DNA of 64,000 nucleotides. Origin: Afipia clevelandensis ATCC 49720. GTDB lineage: Bacteria > Pseudomonadota > Alphaproteobacteria > Rhizobiales > Xanthobacteraceae. Below, piece after piece: positions 17,637-26,577 of the stretch; the first letter of the stretch is position 1; every line of letters begins with the position of its first letter. Below the pieces are notes generated by a model. The model had not been told where the DNA came from. It was given only the letters and a program-made list of their open reading frames with translations, and ran no database searches. Where the stretch lies: contig NZ_KB375281.1 in assembly GCF_000336555.1 (NCBI RefSeq), positions 1,220,713 through 1,284,712 of the forward strand, in the 5' to 3' direction. The translations under genes and the position numbers were made by a program.

Positions 17637-18572
17637 TCAGGAGCGCGATGCCAGCATAACGCCGACAATCGTGAATGCCAGAGCAGCGATCTTTGCGGCT
17701 CCCAGCGGCTCGCCTAGCGCTACGGCGGACGCCAGCACGCCGATCACCGGCACGAGCAACGTGCCGATCGCCGCGACCGAAGCCGGGAGCCGCTGAAGCG
17801 CTGCGAACCAGCACGCATAGGCGACACAGAACTGGATCACGATGGAATAGGCGAACAACGTCCAGCCGAGCGATGACAACGCTTCAAAGTGCGGCTGTTC
17901 GATCAAAAGCCCCAAGGCTGCCACCGGCAAACAGCCGATCAGGATCTGCCAGACCGCCGAGGTCAGCGGCGGCAGCGTCAGCGGCCACCGCTTTCCGAAC
18001 ACCGTACCGACTGCAAAGAGAAACGCTCCGGCCAGCGCGAGCAGAATGCCCGGCAGCTTGGCGTAGCTGGCGGCAATGCCTCCCCCGCCCATCAGTGCGA
18101 CAAGACCGGCAATCGCCATCGCCATCGCAACCACGCGCAATGCCGAAATGCGTTCGCCGAGAAACGGCCAGGCCAGCACCGATGCCCAGACCGGCATCGA
18201 ATACGCCATCACCGCCGCTTCGCTGGCCGGAAGATAGACCAGCGCAAGACCCATCAGCGCCATCCACGCCGTGACGTTGAGACCCGACAGCAGCACAAGC
18301 CGTGGCCATTGCGCACGCGGCACCTTCAGCGACTGGCGGAATACGAGCGCCAGCAACGCAAGCAATGCCGCGCCGACAATGCCCGAGATTCCACGGACCG
18401 ACAGCGGCGGCAATTCGGTCAGCAGATGCTTGGTGACCGGCCAGTTCAGTCCCCAGCCGACGGAGGTCGCGGTCAGCAACAGATAGCCAATGGTGCGGGT
18501 GCGGCGCTGCGCAGCGGCACTGTCACCGGACGGCAGATCCTTCAGGGCATCTTGAGGTGTACGGCTATCCAC
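17637..18572 (-). CDS. EamA/DMT-family membrane transporter
   Basis: About 311 residues from GTG 18572, with ten hydrophobic segments arranged as two five-helix EamA repeats. The first repeat begins GYLLLTATSVGWGLNWPVTK and the second near LLALAGAFLFAVGTVFGKRW. This drug/metabolite transporter family exports or imports small metabolites, and the substrate cannot be predicted. The frame stays open to 18788, but the extra 72 residues are not membrane-like and do not fit the family, so I prefer the GTG with GGAAATCG upstream. A neighbouring transcription start is likely because the next gene upstream is divergent nrdJ. Confidence 0.82.
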   Translation of the reverse strand: MDSRTPQDALKDLPSGDSAAAQRRTRTIGYLLLTATSVGWGLNWPVTKHLLTELPPLSVRGISGIVGAALLALLALVFRQSLKVPRAQWPRLVLLSGLNVTAWMALMGLALVYLPASEAAVMAYSMPVWASVLAWPFLGERISALRVVAMAMAIAGLVALMGGGGIAASYAKLPGILLALAGAFLFAVGTVFGKRWPLTLPPLTSAVWQILIGCLPVAALGLLIEQPHFEALSSLGWTLFAYSIVIQFCVAYACWFAALQRLPASVAAIGTLLVPVIGVLASAVALGEPLGAAKIAALAFTIVGVMLASRS

Positions 18573-18825
18573 AGGTTCGATTTCCAACTCGTATGTCCAC
18601 ACCGTGTGGATGACGGGGAGAAAGACCACGCGCGCGTCACGCAATCCACCCGAAAACCGCAGAATGAGCGCATAGCAAAGGCGCGATTTTGGAGGCCCGC
18701 GACAAGCTCTGGAGGAACTCACAAGGCGGTGAGATTTCGGCTTCCGAATCCGCAAGGACTCACCGATACTTCCCGCATTGCGAGGCAAACCAGCGTTGAG
18801 CTATTCCGCTGGAAATCCGCATTTT

Positions 18826-18872
18826 CCACCATATTTAGTGTTTGATTCAGATTTCGACACTAATCCTTGACG
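18826..18872 (+). promoter_or_regulatory. Pair of NrdR boxes upstream of nrdJ
   Basis: Box 1 is CCACCATATTTAGTGT (18826-18841), close to the consensus ACACWATATCTWGTGT. Box 2 is ACACTAATCCTTGACG (18857-18872), a weaker match with its left half intact. Their starts are exactly 31 nt apart, the three-helical-turn spacing expected of NrdR operators. NrdR is the ATP/dATP-sensing repressor of ribonucleotide reductase genes. The boxes lie about 470 nt before the nrdJ start, so they probably overlap a distal promoter. Confidence 0.65.
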
Positions 18873-19090
18873 TGCTGGATGGAGTCGGCCTAGCTTTGGG
18901 ATTGTTCGGCGCGCAGGTTTTCAGTCTTGCCGGGCACCTCCCGAAAAGGGTCGAGAAGACAGCTCCGTCAGGCCGGTCGAGGTCACGGGCCGGGGATTTG
19001 TCTGCTCTTTTCCCGGAGCTGGACGGGCGGGTGGATGACCACTTGCACGGCCTGCGGGGTCGCCGCCGGAGGCGGCAAGACGAAATGGCG

Positions 19091-19110
19091 AAACCGCGGC
19101 AAACCGCGGC
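19091..19110 (+). repeat. Tandem 10-bp duplication
   Basis: AAACCGCGGC occurs twice in direct succession in the nrdJ leader. Each copy contains the palindrome CCGCGG. Confidence 0.8.
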
Positions 19111-19198
19111 TTAAAAGGCGAGTTTGGGGCGTTCGGGCAAGGCCGGTTTGGGGACCGGTTGACGCCCGCCAGAGTTAACAGGCCGAAGCCCTCGGCCC

Positions 19199-19232
19199 GG
19201 AAAAGTCTTGGGACCGGAAAAGTCTTGGGACC
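19199..19232 (+). repeat. Tandem 17-bp duplication
   Basis: GGAAAAGTCTTGGGACC is present twice head to tail, about 110 nt before the nrdJ start. Perfect copies suggest recent slippage or a functional double site. Confidence 0.85.
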
Positions 19233-19343
19233 CGAACCGGGACGACGTGAACGGCAAGCACAAGCGAACGAACCGGTTCGCAAATTGAAATCTCCGGCTT
19301 ACCGTCAAGGGACGGGAGCGCCGGCAAAGGACGGGGCACTACC

Positions 19344-22300
19344 ATGCGCATCGAACGCCGCTACACCAAAGCCGATCAGTCACCCTACGCCGCGATTGAT
19401 TTCAGGCTGACGACAAGTGAGATCCGCAATCCTGATGGCTCGGTGGTGTTCCGCCTTGAGAACGTGGAGGTGCCGGAGTTCTGGTCGCAGGTCGCCTCCG
19501 ACGTTCTGGCGCAGAAGTATTTCCGCAAGGCCGGTGTCGCCGCGCGCCTGAAGAAGGTCGAGGAAGAAACCGTCCCCTCATGGCTGTGGCGCTCGGTGCC
19601 GGACACCGAGGCTCTCGCTTCTCTCCCCGAGTCCGAGCGCTTCACGGGCGAACATTCCTCCAAGCAGGTGTTCGACCGTCTCGCCGGCTGCTGGACCTAC
19701 TGGGGCTGGAAGGGCGGCTACTTCTCCTCGGAAGAAGACGCCCGCGCCTTCCACGACGAACTGCGCTTCATGCTGGCCCGGCAGATGGTCGCGCCGAACT
19801 CGCCGCAGTGGTTCAACACCGGACTGCACTGGGCTTACGGCGTCGACGGTCCCGGCCAGGGCCACTACTATGTCGATCCGTTCACCGGCAAGCTGGTGAA
19901 ATCCAAATCGTCTTACGAGCATCCGCAGCCGCATGCCTGCTTCATTCAGGGCGTCAATGACGACCTCGTCAACGAGGGCGGCATCATGGACCTGTGGGTG
20001 CGTGAAGCGCGCCTGTTCAAATACGGCTCGGGCACCGGCTCCAACTTCTCGCGCCTGCGCGGCGAAGGCGAAAAGCTCTCCGGCGGCGGCCGCTCATCCG
20101 GCCTGATGTCCTTCCTCAAGATCGGCGACCGCGCGGCGGGCGCGATCAAAAGCGGCGGCACCACACGCCGCGCGGCCAAGATGGTTGTCGTCGACGCCGA
20201 CCATCCGGATATCGAGACCTATATCGACTGGAAGGTGAAGGAAGAGCAGAAGGTTGCCGCCCTCGTCACCGGCTCCAAGATCAACCAGAAGCATCTCAAG
20301 GCCGTGATGAAGGCCTGCGTGAACTGCGAGGGTTCGGGCGATGACTGCTTCGATCCCGAGAAGAACCCGGCGCTGCGCCGTGAGATCAAGTTCGCGCGCC
20401 GCGCAATGGTGCAGGACAATCTCATCAAGCGCGTCATCCAGTTCGCCAAGCAGGGCTACACCGACATCTCGTTCGACACCTACGACACCGACTGGGATTC
20501 GGAAGCGTATCTCACCGTCGCAGGCCAGAACTCGAACAACTCGGTCTCGCTCAAGGACGACTTCCTGCGCGCGGTGGAAACCGACGGCGACTGGAATCTG
20601 ATCGGCCGCACCAACAAGAAGGTGACCAAGACGCTCAAGGCCCGCGACCTGTGGGAGAAGATCGGTTACGCCGCATGGGCGAGCGCCGATCCCGGCCTGC
20701 ACTTCAACACCACCATGAACGACTGGCACACCTGCAAGGCCAGCGGCGACATCCGCGCGTCCAACCCGTGCTCGGAATACATGTTCCTGGACGACACGGC
20801 GTGCAACCTCGCCTCCGCGAACCTGCTGACCTTCTACGACACGCAGACCCGCCGCTTCGACGTTGAGGCCTATGAGCACCTCTGCCGTCTCTGGACCGTC
20901 GTGCTCGAAATCTCGGTGATGATGGCGCAGTTCCCGTCCAGGGCGATTGCCGAACTCTCCTATGAGTTCCGCACCCTCGGCCTCGGCTATGCCAACATCG
21001 GCGGCCTCCTGATGACCATGGGCCTGTCCTACGACTCCAAGGAAGGCCGCGCGCTCTGCGGCGCCCTCACCGCGGTGATGACCGGCACCAGCTACGCGAC
21101 CTCCGCCGAAATGGCGAGGGAGCTTGGCCCCTTCCCCGGCTACAAGAAGAACGCCGCGCACATGCTGCGCGTGATCCGCAACCACCGCCGCGCCGCGCAT
21201 GGCGAGGCCACCGGCTATGAAGCGCTCGCCGTCAATCCGGTGCCGCTCGATCACGCAAGCTGCCCGCAGGGCGACATCGTGACCCGCGCCAGGTTCGTCT
21301 GGGATCAGGCGCTCGAGCTTGGCCAGCAGCATGGCTACCGCAACGCGCAGACCACGGTCGTCGCGCCGACCGGCACCATCGGCCTTGTGATGGACTGCGA
21401 CACCACCGGCATCGAGCCGGACTTCGCGCTGGTGAAGTTCAAGAAGCTCGCCGGCGGCGGCTACTGGAAGATCATCAACCGCGCAGTTCCCGAGGCGCTC
21501 CGCGCGCTGGGCTATCCCGAAAGCGAGATTGCCGAGATCGAAGCTTACGCCGTCGGCCACGGCTCGCTCGGCCAGGCGCCTGGCATCAACCGCTCGACGC
21601 TGAAGGCCAAGGGCTTCACCGATGAAGCCCTCGACAAGATCGAAAAGCAGTTGCCGACCGCCTTCGACATCAAGTTCGCCTTCAACAAGTGGACGCTGGG
21701 CGAGGACTTCCTGCGCGACACGCTCAAGATCGACCCGGAAGTGAGCAACGCGCCGGGCTTCGACCTGCTCGCAGCCCTCGGCTTCACCAAGCGCGAGATC
21801 GAAGCCGCCAACGTGCACATCTGCGGCGCGATGACCGTGGAAGGCGCGCCGCACCTGAAGGCCGAGCACTACAGCGTGTTCGACTGCGCCAATCCCTGCG
21901 GCAAGATCGGCAAGCGTTACCTGTCGGTGGAAAGCCACATCCGCATGATGGCGGCCTCGCAGCCCTTCATCTCGGGTGCGATCTCCAAGACCATCAACAT
22001 GCCGAACGACGCCACGGTGGAGGACTGCAAGTCCGCCTACCTGCTGTCCTGGAAGCTCGCGCTGAAGGCCAACGCGCTCTATCGCGACGGCTCCAAGCTG
22101 TCGCAGCCGCTGAACTCGCAGCTCATCAGCGACGATGATGACGAGGACGACGCAATCGAGGCGTTCCACGACAAGCCGATGGCGGCGCGCACCGCGCAGG
22201 TCTCGGAGAAGATCGTCGAGAAGCTGGTCGAGCGCATCGTCGTCATGCGCGAGCGCGAGAAGATGCCGGATCGCCGCAAGGGCTACACGCAAAAAGCAGT

Positions 22301-23096
22301 CGTCGGCGGACACAAGGTCTATCTGCGCACCGGCGAATACGATGACGGCCGCATCGGTGAAATCTTCATCGACATGCACAAGGAGGGCGCGGCGCTGCGC
22401 TCCTTCGTCAACAACTTCGCCATCTCCGTCTCGCTCGGCCTCCAGTACGGCGTGCCGCTGGAAGAATATGTCGACGCCTTCACCTTCACCCGCTTCGAGC
22501 CTGCTGGCCCGGTGCAGGGCAACGACTCGATCAAGTTCGCGACCTCGATCCTCGACTATGTGTTCCGCGAACTCGCGGTGAGCTACATGGGCCGGTTCGA
22601 TCTCGGCCATGTCGATCCAAGCGACATGGGCTTCGATGCGCTCGGCAAGGGCGTCGAGGAAGGCAAGGCGCCGGAAGCGCATGGCGCGACCAAGTATCTG
22701 TCGAAGGGCCTCACCCGCTCGCGCACGGACAACCTGGTTGTGATGCGCGGCGGGGCTGCGGCGATCTCCGCCAACGACGACAGCGCCCCCGCGGGCGGAT
22801 CGAAGGTGACGGCGCTCGCAGGCACCCATGTGGGCGACAGCGTCGAGGGCGCCGTCGCGCTCAAGGTAGCGGAGCCGGAGCGCGATCTCTCGCCGACGGA
22901 AAAGCTGGAAGCGCAACAGTGGAGCAAGGCAGGCTCTGCGGCTCAGGCTGCGCCAAGCAAGGCCGAGCGCCGTGCGGAAGCGAAAGCCCGCGGCTATGAA
23001 GGCGACATGTGTACGGAGTGCAGCAACTTCACGCTGGTGCGGAACGGCACGTGCATGAAGTGCGACACGTGCGGCAGCACGACGGGATGTTCGTGA
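19344..23096 (+). CDS. nrdJ: Adenosylcobalamin-dependent (class II) ribonucleotide reductase
   Basis: 1250 residues, the long alphaproteobacterial form. It reduces ribonucleotides to deoxyribonucleotides using a radical made from vitamin B12, with or without oxygen. Visible motifs are [12 protein letters not shown] near the N-terminus, [21 protein letters not shown] (active-site cysteine and glutamate region), and [21 protein letters not shown] in the barrel. The C-terminal [22 protein letters not shown] tail carries the redox cysteines that are re-reduced by thioredoxin. It is monocistronic, behind NrdR boxes and before a strong terminator. Confidence 0.97.
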   Translation: MRIERRYTKADQSPYAAIDFRLTTSEIRNPDGSVVFRLENVEVPEFWSQVASDVLAQKYFRKAGVAARLKKVEEETVPSWLWRSVPDTEALASLPESERFTGEHSSKQVFDRLAGCWTYWGWKGGYFSSEEDARAFHDELRFMLARQMVAPNSPQWFNTGLHWAYGVDGPGQGHYYVDPFTGKLVKSKSSYEHPQPHACFIQGVNDDLVNEGGIMDLWVREARLFKYGSGTGSNFSRLRGEGEKLSGGGRSSGLMSFLKIGDRAAGAIKSGGTTRRAAKMVVVDADHPDIETYIDWKVKEEQKVAALVTGSKINQKHLKAVMKACVNCEGSGDDCFDPEKNPALRREIKFARRAMVQDNLIKRVIQFAKQGYTDISFDTYDTDWDSEAYLTVAGQNSNNSVSLKDDFLRAVETDGDWNLIGRTNKKVTKTLKARDLWEKIGYAAWASADPGLHFNTTMNDWHTCKASGDIRASNPCSEYMFLDDTACNLASANLLTFYDTQTRRFDVEAYEHLCRLWTVVLEISVMMAQFPSRAIAELSYEFRTLGLGYANIGGLLMTMGLSYDSKEGRALCGALTAVMTGTSYATSAEMARELGPFPGYKKNAAHMLRVIRNHRRAAHGEATGYEALAVNPVPLDHASCPQGDIVTRARFVWDQALELGQQHGYRNAQTTVVAPTGTIGLVMDCDTTGIEPDFALVKFKKLAGGGYWKIINRAVPEALRALGYPESEIAEIEAYAVGHGSLGQAPGINRSTLKAKGFTDEALDKIEKQLPTAFDIKFAFNKWTLGEDFLRDTLKIDPEVSNAPGFDLLAALGFTKREIEAANVHICGAMTVEGAPHLKAEHYSVFDCANPCGKIGKRYLSVESHIRMMAASQPFISGAISKTINMPNDATVEDCKSAYLLSWKLALKANALYRDGSKLSQPLNSQLISDDDDEDDAIEAFHDKPMAARTAQVSEKIVEKLVERIVVMREREKMPDRRKGYTQKAVVGGHKVYLRTGEYDDGRIGEIFIDMHKEGAALRSFVNNFAISVSLGLQYGVPLEEYVDAFTFTRFEPAGPVQGNDSIKFATSILDYVFRELAVSYMGRFDLGHVDPSDMGFDALGKGVEEGKAPEAHGATKYLSKGLTRSRTDNLVVMRGGAAAISANDDSAPAGGSKVTALAGTHVGDSVEGAVALKVAEPERDLSPTEKLEAQQWSKAGSAAQAAPSKAERRAEAKARGYEGDMCTECSNFTLVRNGTCMKCDTCGSTTGCS

Positions 23097-23110
23097 ACGT
23101 TATGCTAATG

Positions 23111-23140
23111 AGGGGCGACCGTTTCGGTCGCCCCTTTTTC
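23111..23140 (+). terminator. nrdJ terminator
   Basis: An 11-bp perfect stem (AGGGGCGACCG / CGGTCGCCCCT) with a TTT loop is followed by TTTTC, 14 nt after the nrdJ stop. Confidence 0.9.
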
Positions 23141-23153
23141 TTGGGACCCTTAA

Positions 23154-24032
23154 ATGATAAGGTACGTTGAGAAGGACGCATACCTATTTCGATTTCTAGA
23201 TCATCGCACACAATATTTTTGGACAACGATTGGCGACCTTCTAAGCAATCAGGAAATTTTTTTAAACTCGAGACGCAACTTCAACGACCCATTTGACAGT
23301 CAGCCAGTGGTCGTGTCCGATCTGAAGGCGTCGGCGATACGAAAATACTTTGCTCACATACTTCAAAATCCTTTTAGCGGGGCCCGAAGCGCCAAAAGCA
23401 TCGAAAAATTATTGCGCCTACAGGAACAGGGCCGAACTAGACTGACGAAAAAAAATATTGAAAGCCTAAAATCGAAATCAAAACAAAATGCTTTTGATTA
23501 TTTAGATCGATGCGGCCTGTCATCTTTTTCACGAACCGTAGATAATCCCCTGCTTTGGGGGCATTACGCTGCGTCGTTTTCTGGCATATGTGCTGTATTC
23601 AAGAATAGCGGATCTCGGACCAGCGCCTTCTCAATATGCGCTGATGTACTATATGTTGACCAACGCCCAGAGCTTCCACTCAGCCTAATCTTTGATCTTG
23701 GCACCAGTGCGATGACTGGAAGATCAGAATCTGATATTAATGATTTTGCAGATAGAGCGTTCTTTCTTTCGTTTTTACACAAGGATGCGCGCTGGGCATA
23801 CGAACGCGAGGCTCGAATATTTTTTCCATTTCGTGCCCAGCAGAAAGTGAAATTTGAGAGCGATGAATTGGTAGGAATTATCTTGGGCCCCAACTCCACG
23901 GCAGAGCTAAAGAGTGAACTACTGCATGAATTGAAACTCCGGAGGTCTTCTGTGCCTCTCTTTCAAGCCACTCTTTCAGAAACTGAATTTAGAATTGAGA
24001 TACCCACCTCAATTTCTCGGTGGCTCCGTTAG
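23154..24032 (+). CDS. DUF2971-domain protein, AT-rich (probably acquired)
   Basis: 292 residues. DUF2971 features are a start of the YLFRFLDHRT kind, FNDPFDS at 43-49, SFSRTVDNPLLWGHYAASFSGICAVF at 124-149, and KDARWAYEREARIFFP at 210-225. The biochemical function of the family is not established; members are often scattered among accessory and defence-associated genes. Codon use is strikingly AT-rich (many AAA, ATA and TTT codons) compared with everything around it. It sits directly after the nrdJ terminator and before a run of palindromic repeats. Together these indicate recent horizontal transfer. No helicase, nuclease or other partner gene is adjacent, so a role in defence is only a possibility. 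Confidence 0.8.
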   Translation: MIRYVEKDAYLFRFLDHRTQYFWTTIGDLLSNQEIFLNSRRNFNDPFDSQPVVVSDLKASAIRKYFAHILQNPFSGARSAKSIEKLLRLQEQGRTRLTKKNIESLKSKSKQNAFDYLDRCGLSSFSRTVDNPLLWGHYAASFSGICAVFKNSGSRTSAFSICADVLYVDQRPELPLSLIFDLGTSAMTGRSESDINDFADRAFFLSFLHKDARWAYEREARIFFPFRAQQKVKFESDELVGIILGPNSTAELKSELLHELKLRRSSVPLFQATLSETEFRIEIPTSISRWLR

Positions 24033-24059
24033 CCTAACGCTTGACTATTCCGCGTTTAC

Positions 24060-24300
24060 CCATCGATGCCTCCCGAACTGGTTGGAGCGCAGCGAAATCG
24101 CGCCATCAGCGAACACCCTTCCCGCATTGCGCTTCGCTTCATGCGGGCTACCAACCCAACAAATTCCCGACACGCGCGACCGTCATCACCGGTCTTGTCC
24201 CAGTGATCCACGTCTTCCTTTTCGGATACATCCAAACTCGTGGATGGCCGGGTCATCCCCGATCAGGTCGGGGACCGGCGCCTGGCCATGACAAGGCGAG
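24060..24300. repeat. Cluster of REP-like palindromic sequences
   Basis: No gene is visible between the DUF2971 stop and about 24390. The stretch contains the GC-rich palindromic fragments that are scattered through Bradyrhizobium-type genomes: a CCCGCATT-GCGCTTCGCTTC-ATGCGGG unit near 24122-24148, a GTCATCACCGGTCTTGTCCC unit near 24182, and GTGGATGGCCGGG...GGCCATGAC near 24240-24292. The last one encloses a small CCCCGA / TCGGGG hairpin. Such elements often mark insertion points. Confidence 0.6.
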
Positions 24301-24394
24301 CTAACACCGCCCCTCATTTTGTAGTGGCGGCGTCATGCCGCACGGGTACAGTCCTCCCATTGCGCCAAAAACAATTCGTGTCCGGGAGACCATT

Positions 24395-24646
24395 GTGATC
24401 AAAATCATGTCCGCAACCGCCCTCGCCTTTGCACTTGCCCTGACGCTGGTCGCGCCTGCCGATGCTGCGACCTGCAGCGGCTCGTTCAACACCTGTGTGT
24501 CGCGCTGCAAGACCAAATATGCCGCCGACAAGAACTGCGTCTCCGATCATTGCTCGCCGAAGCTGGCGACCTGCAAGACCACGGGCTGCTGGCAGCAGGG
24601 CGGCGATTTCGGCAATGTGCTGACCTGCAATCTCGACAAGCGTTGA
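24395..24646 (+). CDS. Small secreted cysteine-rich protein
   Basis: 83 residues from GTG 24395, preceded by GGGAGA at the right distance. An ATG at 24407 would also keep the signal peptide. The signal sequence (SATALAFALALTLVAPADA) is followed by a mature part of about 58 residues with eight cysteines, starting CSGSFNTCVSRCKTKY. The even number of cysteines suggests disulfides in the periplasm. I do not recognise a named family. A six-cysteine protein of similar layout is encoded at 26578-26772. Confidence 0.7.
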   Translation: MIKIMSATALAFALALTLVAPADAATCSGSFNTCVSRCKTKYAADKNCVSDHCSPKLATCKTTGCWQQGGDFGNVLTCNLDKR

Positions 24647-24671
24647 GCTTGCGCTTCTAGCGATCCGTAAT

Positions 24672-24685
24672 TTGATCCTGATCAA
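24672..24685 (+). promoter_or_regulatory. Perfect FNR/FixK box
   Basis: TTGATCCTGATCAA matches TTGAT-N4-ATCAA exactly. Its centre is about 72 nt before the ATG at 24751. An activator site at -41.5 would place the transcript start near 24720, ahead of the GGAGG at 24741. Confidence 0.7.
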
Positions 24686-24750
24686 CCAACCTCCCGTTGC
24701 GCCTGCGTAGCCTTCGATTCTGCGGTTTTCGCAGTGATCCGGAGGATGCC

Positions 24751-24912
24751 ATGTCTGTCGCCCTTCAAGCTGCCCTGTCGAGCGGCGCGATTTTTGTTCT
24801 CGCCTTTGTCGCGATCTGGGCGTTCTGGTTCGTTGAACGGTTGCGGGGCAACTCCGCGCCGAAAGCCCGTGATCTCACCGGCGATATCGTCGGGCGCAGA
24901 TCCCGCGCCTGA
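24751..24912 (+). CDS. Small single-span membrane protein (53 aa) behind an FNR/FixK box
   Basis: 53 residues starting MSVALQAALSSGAIF. GGAGG lies five bases before the ATG, a near-ideal ribosome-binding site. One transmembrane helix (about residues 9-27, with Trp/Phe at its end) is followed by a basic cytoplasmic tail. No family recognised. The perfect TTGAT-N4-ATCAA box upstream suggests expression at low oxygen. Small membrane proteins of this sort often attach to respiratory complexes, but nothing here shows a partner. Confidence 0.65.
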   Translation: MSVALQAALSSGAIFVLAFVAIWAFWFVERLRGNSAPKARDLTGDIVGRRSRA

Positions 24913-24917
24913 GACGG

Positions 24918-24984
24918 ATGAAGCGAAGCGGAATCCGGGGTCGCGCTTTTCCCCCCACGCAGTCCGTATTGTGCTTCGCTTCAT
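24918..24984. repeat. REP-like imperfect palindrome
   Basis: ATGAAGCGAAGC-GG-AAT-C-CGG and the reverse complement ATGAAGCGAAGC-AC-AAT-A-CGG flank a 22-nt centre. This can form a long hairpin and shares the GAAGCGAAGC core with the element at 24122-24148. It starts six bases after the stop of the small membrane protein. Confidence 0.7.
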
Positions 24985-25109
24985 GCCGCCAATGCATCGT
25001 GCGGCCGTGCAGCAATTCCCCGCACCGCACATAACCTTCCGCGATAGGTCAGCCCTGCTGCTGGAACGCTTCCGCGCGCGGCGTATTGTTATTCCCGGAG
25101 GCGAGCGGA

Positions 25110-25280
25110 GTGACGCGCATGCGGCTTCATCTCGACAGCGAGAAACATGAAACGCAGATGTGTCTGGCGCTGGTGATCGCGATCATGATCCTCACGGGGT
25201 CCGCGATCCTGTACATGGGTACACACTATCAAGTGGCAGCGCAGACCGTGAAGCGAACCCCGCTCGCCTCGCCGCTCTGA
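25110..25280 (+). CDS. Possible small membrane protein (about 56 aa)
   Basis: From GTG 25110 (or ATG 25119) a frame encodes a charged N-terminus, one hydrophobic helix (MCLALVIAIMILTGSAILYMG) and a short basic tail. CCCGGAGG lies upstream at a workable distance. No family recognised. It lies in the same accessory stretch as other small proteins, and coding potential is moderate only. The rest of 24985-25352 holds nothing I can support. Confidence 0.35.
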   Translation: MTRMRLHLDSEKHETQMCLALVIAIMILTGSAILYMGTHYQVAAQTVKRTPLASPL

Positions 25281-25352
25281 CAGGATGACGCGCCGTCCGG
25301 CTGCGCCGCGGGCGTATTGTGTGCTCAAATCCTTCTAAGTGCGCAAGTCTTC

Positions 25353-26036
25353 TTATGTGAGCAAGTCCTGAGGCGTCATCGCGTATTTCAGCCGGAACAG
25401 CCCCGGCAAGGCGCCGGGCGCGGCGCCTTCCGCTTCCAGTTCCTTCGGCGCCAGCAGGCCATGCGCGATCTCCTGCAGCGCGTCGCTGCTGGAGCCCGAC
25501 ACCAGCACGATCCAGTCCGCCGCCGCATCGCCGCCGCGGATGCGCTGCTCCTCGGTCTGGCCCGCCTGCGGCGTGTCGGTGTGAAGCAGATGCGCGCCGG
25601 TGAAGCTCCCCTTTTCCGGCAGCCTTGCCACCACGTCGCGCAGATGCGCGGACAGCGCCGAGGCCTGTGCCGGCTGCGGCGACAGGCGCAGCGTCAGCAT
25701 CGCGCCGCCGATCCCGCCGCCGTGGCTGGCGATCACCCGGCACTGGCTGCGCACCATGTTGCGGTGATGCGGCATCATCTTTTTCGACCAGGGCGTGGGA
25801 TCGTTCAGCCGCGCCAGATAGTCCGGTGAGGTCAGCGTCTCCCAGGCGTCGAGTTCATAGAAGACAAAAAAGCCCACGCCGCCGTCGGCCGCCGCCCAGC
25901 GCGAGCCGCGCAGGAACCCGGGAAGGTGCAGGCGCTCCGGGAAATGCTCGTGGGAATGCCAGTCCTCGAACTCGGCCCGCTGCTCGCGCGCCATGTCCCA
26001 CCACATCGCTACCGCCGCTTTGCCGAGCAAGGCCAT
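25353..26036 (-). CDS. Conserved hypothetical protein with two alpha/beta-barrel-like halves
   Basis: 227 residues from ATG 26036, which has AAGGGGA upstream. The N-terminal half contains EDWHSHEHFPERLHLPGFLRGSRW, a pattern common in dimeric alpha/beta-barrel (ferredoxin-like) proteins such as the EthD and DUF4286 types. The second half (about 105-225) looks like a diverged repeat. No catalytic residues can be assigned. It follows the truncated haemoglobin gene on the same strand with a 21-nt gap, so the two are probably co-transcribed. Confidence 0.65.
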   Translation of the reverse strand: MALLGKAAVAMWWDMAREQRAEFEDWHSHEHFPERLHLPGFLRGSRWAAADGGVGFFVFYELDAWETLTSPDYLARLNDPTPWSKKMMPHHRNMVRSQCRVIASHGGGIGGAMLTLRLSPQPAQASALSAHLRDVVARLPEKGSFTGAHLLHTDTPQAGQTEEQRIRGGDAAADWIVLVSGSSSDALQEIAHGLLAPKELEAEGAAPGALPGLFRLKYAMTPQDLLT

Positions 26037-26057
26037 CCGCAATCCCCTTCGCGGGGA

Positions 26058-26492
26058 CTATACACCATCGCTTACACTATGCCTTGGCCTTGCGATCTCG
26101 CCGCGCGTGGTGGCGAGGCCCATCTCGAAGCTGTCGGCGATCCGCCGGGCGCGGACAATCAACGCCTCGGCCACGTCGCTCTGGAAAATCTCCCGCGCGG
26201 TGGTCTCGAACAGGGCCAGCCAGCGGTCGAAATGTTCGCCTTTCAGCGGCAGCATCAGGTGCGGACGCATCGGGCGGCCGTTGTAGCGGCCGGTTTTGAG
26301 CATCATCGACGACCAGAAATCGCTGATCTGCGCGATGTGATGGTCCCAGTCCTTCACCTGCGCATTGAAAATCGGCCCGATCAGGCTGTCCTCGCGGGCG
26401 CGGCCATAGAAGGTCGCCACAAGACGGGCGATCTTTTCCTCGGTGAGGTCGGAATGAAAGGTGTGCAGGGCGGAACTGGCCGGTTCGGTCAT
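26058..26492 (-). CDS. Group III truncated haemoglobin
   Basis: 144 residues from ATG 26492. The haem-binding proximal histidine is H78 in MRPHLML; Tyr B10 is Y29 in VATFYGRA. The short length and the FWSSMMLKTGRYNGRPMRPH block are typical of group III (trHbP) globins, known in Campylobacter and Rhizobiales and linked to oxygen or nitric oxide handling. It probably forms an operon with the hypothetical gene downstream. I looked for an FNR box in its promoter and found only a half-site. Confidence 0.9.
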   Translation of the reverse strand: MTEPASSALHTFHSDLTEEKIARLVATFYGRAREDSLIGPIFNAQVKDWDHHIAQISDFWSSMMLKTGRYNGRPMRPHLMLPLKGEHFDRWLALFETTAREIFQSDVAEALIVRARRIADSFEMGLATTRGEIARPRHSVSDGV

Positions 26493-26577
26493 GGCCCTGA
26501 TGTAGGCCGCCCGCCCCGCGCGGGCAACCCGCGCAGCGCATGGCCGCGCTGCCATCATGTCTTGATTCAGGTCGTTG

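Larger units (their letters stand above)
18873..19343 (+). other. Long GC-rich nrdJ leader, no gene seen
   Basis: Between the NrdR boxes and the nrdJ start I find no convincing coding frame. The region has several inverted repeats, for example AGCTCC (18961) with GGAGCT (19015), and two short tandem duplications listed separately. I looked for the adenosylcobalamin riboswitch B12 box, because nrdJ is B12-dependent, and did not find it. If transcription starts near the boxes, this is a structured 5' UTR of about 450 nt. Confidence 0.45.

Noticed and set aside
18873-19343. Adenosylcobalamin riboswitch before nrdJ
   Set aside because: Expected for a B12-dependent enzyme, but the B12 box and the conserved GCCACTG core are absent. 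Only a partial GTCAGG is present.
20094-22916. A very long open frame (about 940 codons) antisense to nrdJ
   Set aside because: It mirrors the codon bias of a GC-rich gene on the other strand; its translation is His/Arg/Leu-rich low-complexity with no domain.
25044-25068. Third-type EcfG motif (GGAAC) near 25047
   Set aside because: No CGTT at 16 or 17 nt; the closest GCGTATT is at the wrong distance.
26550-26570. FNR box upstream of the truncated haemoglobin gene
   Set aside because: Only a TTGAT half-site; the second half reads GTCGT instead of ATCAA.
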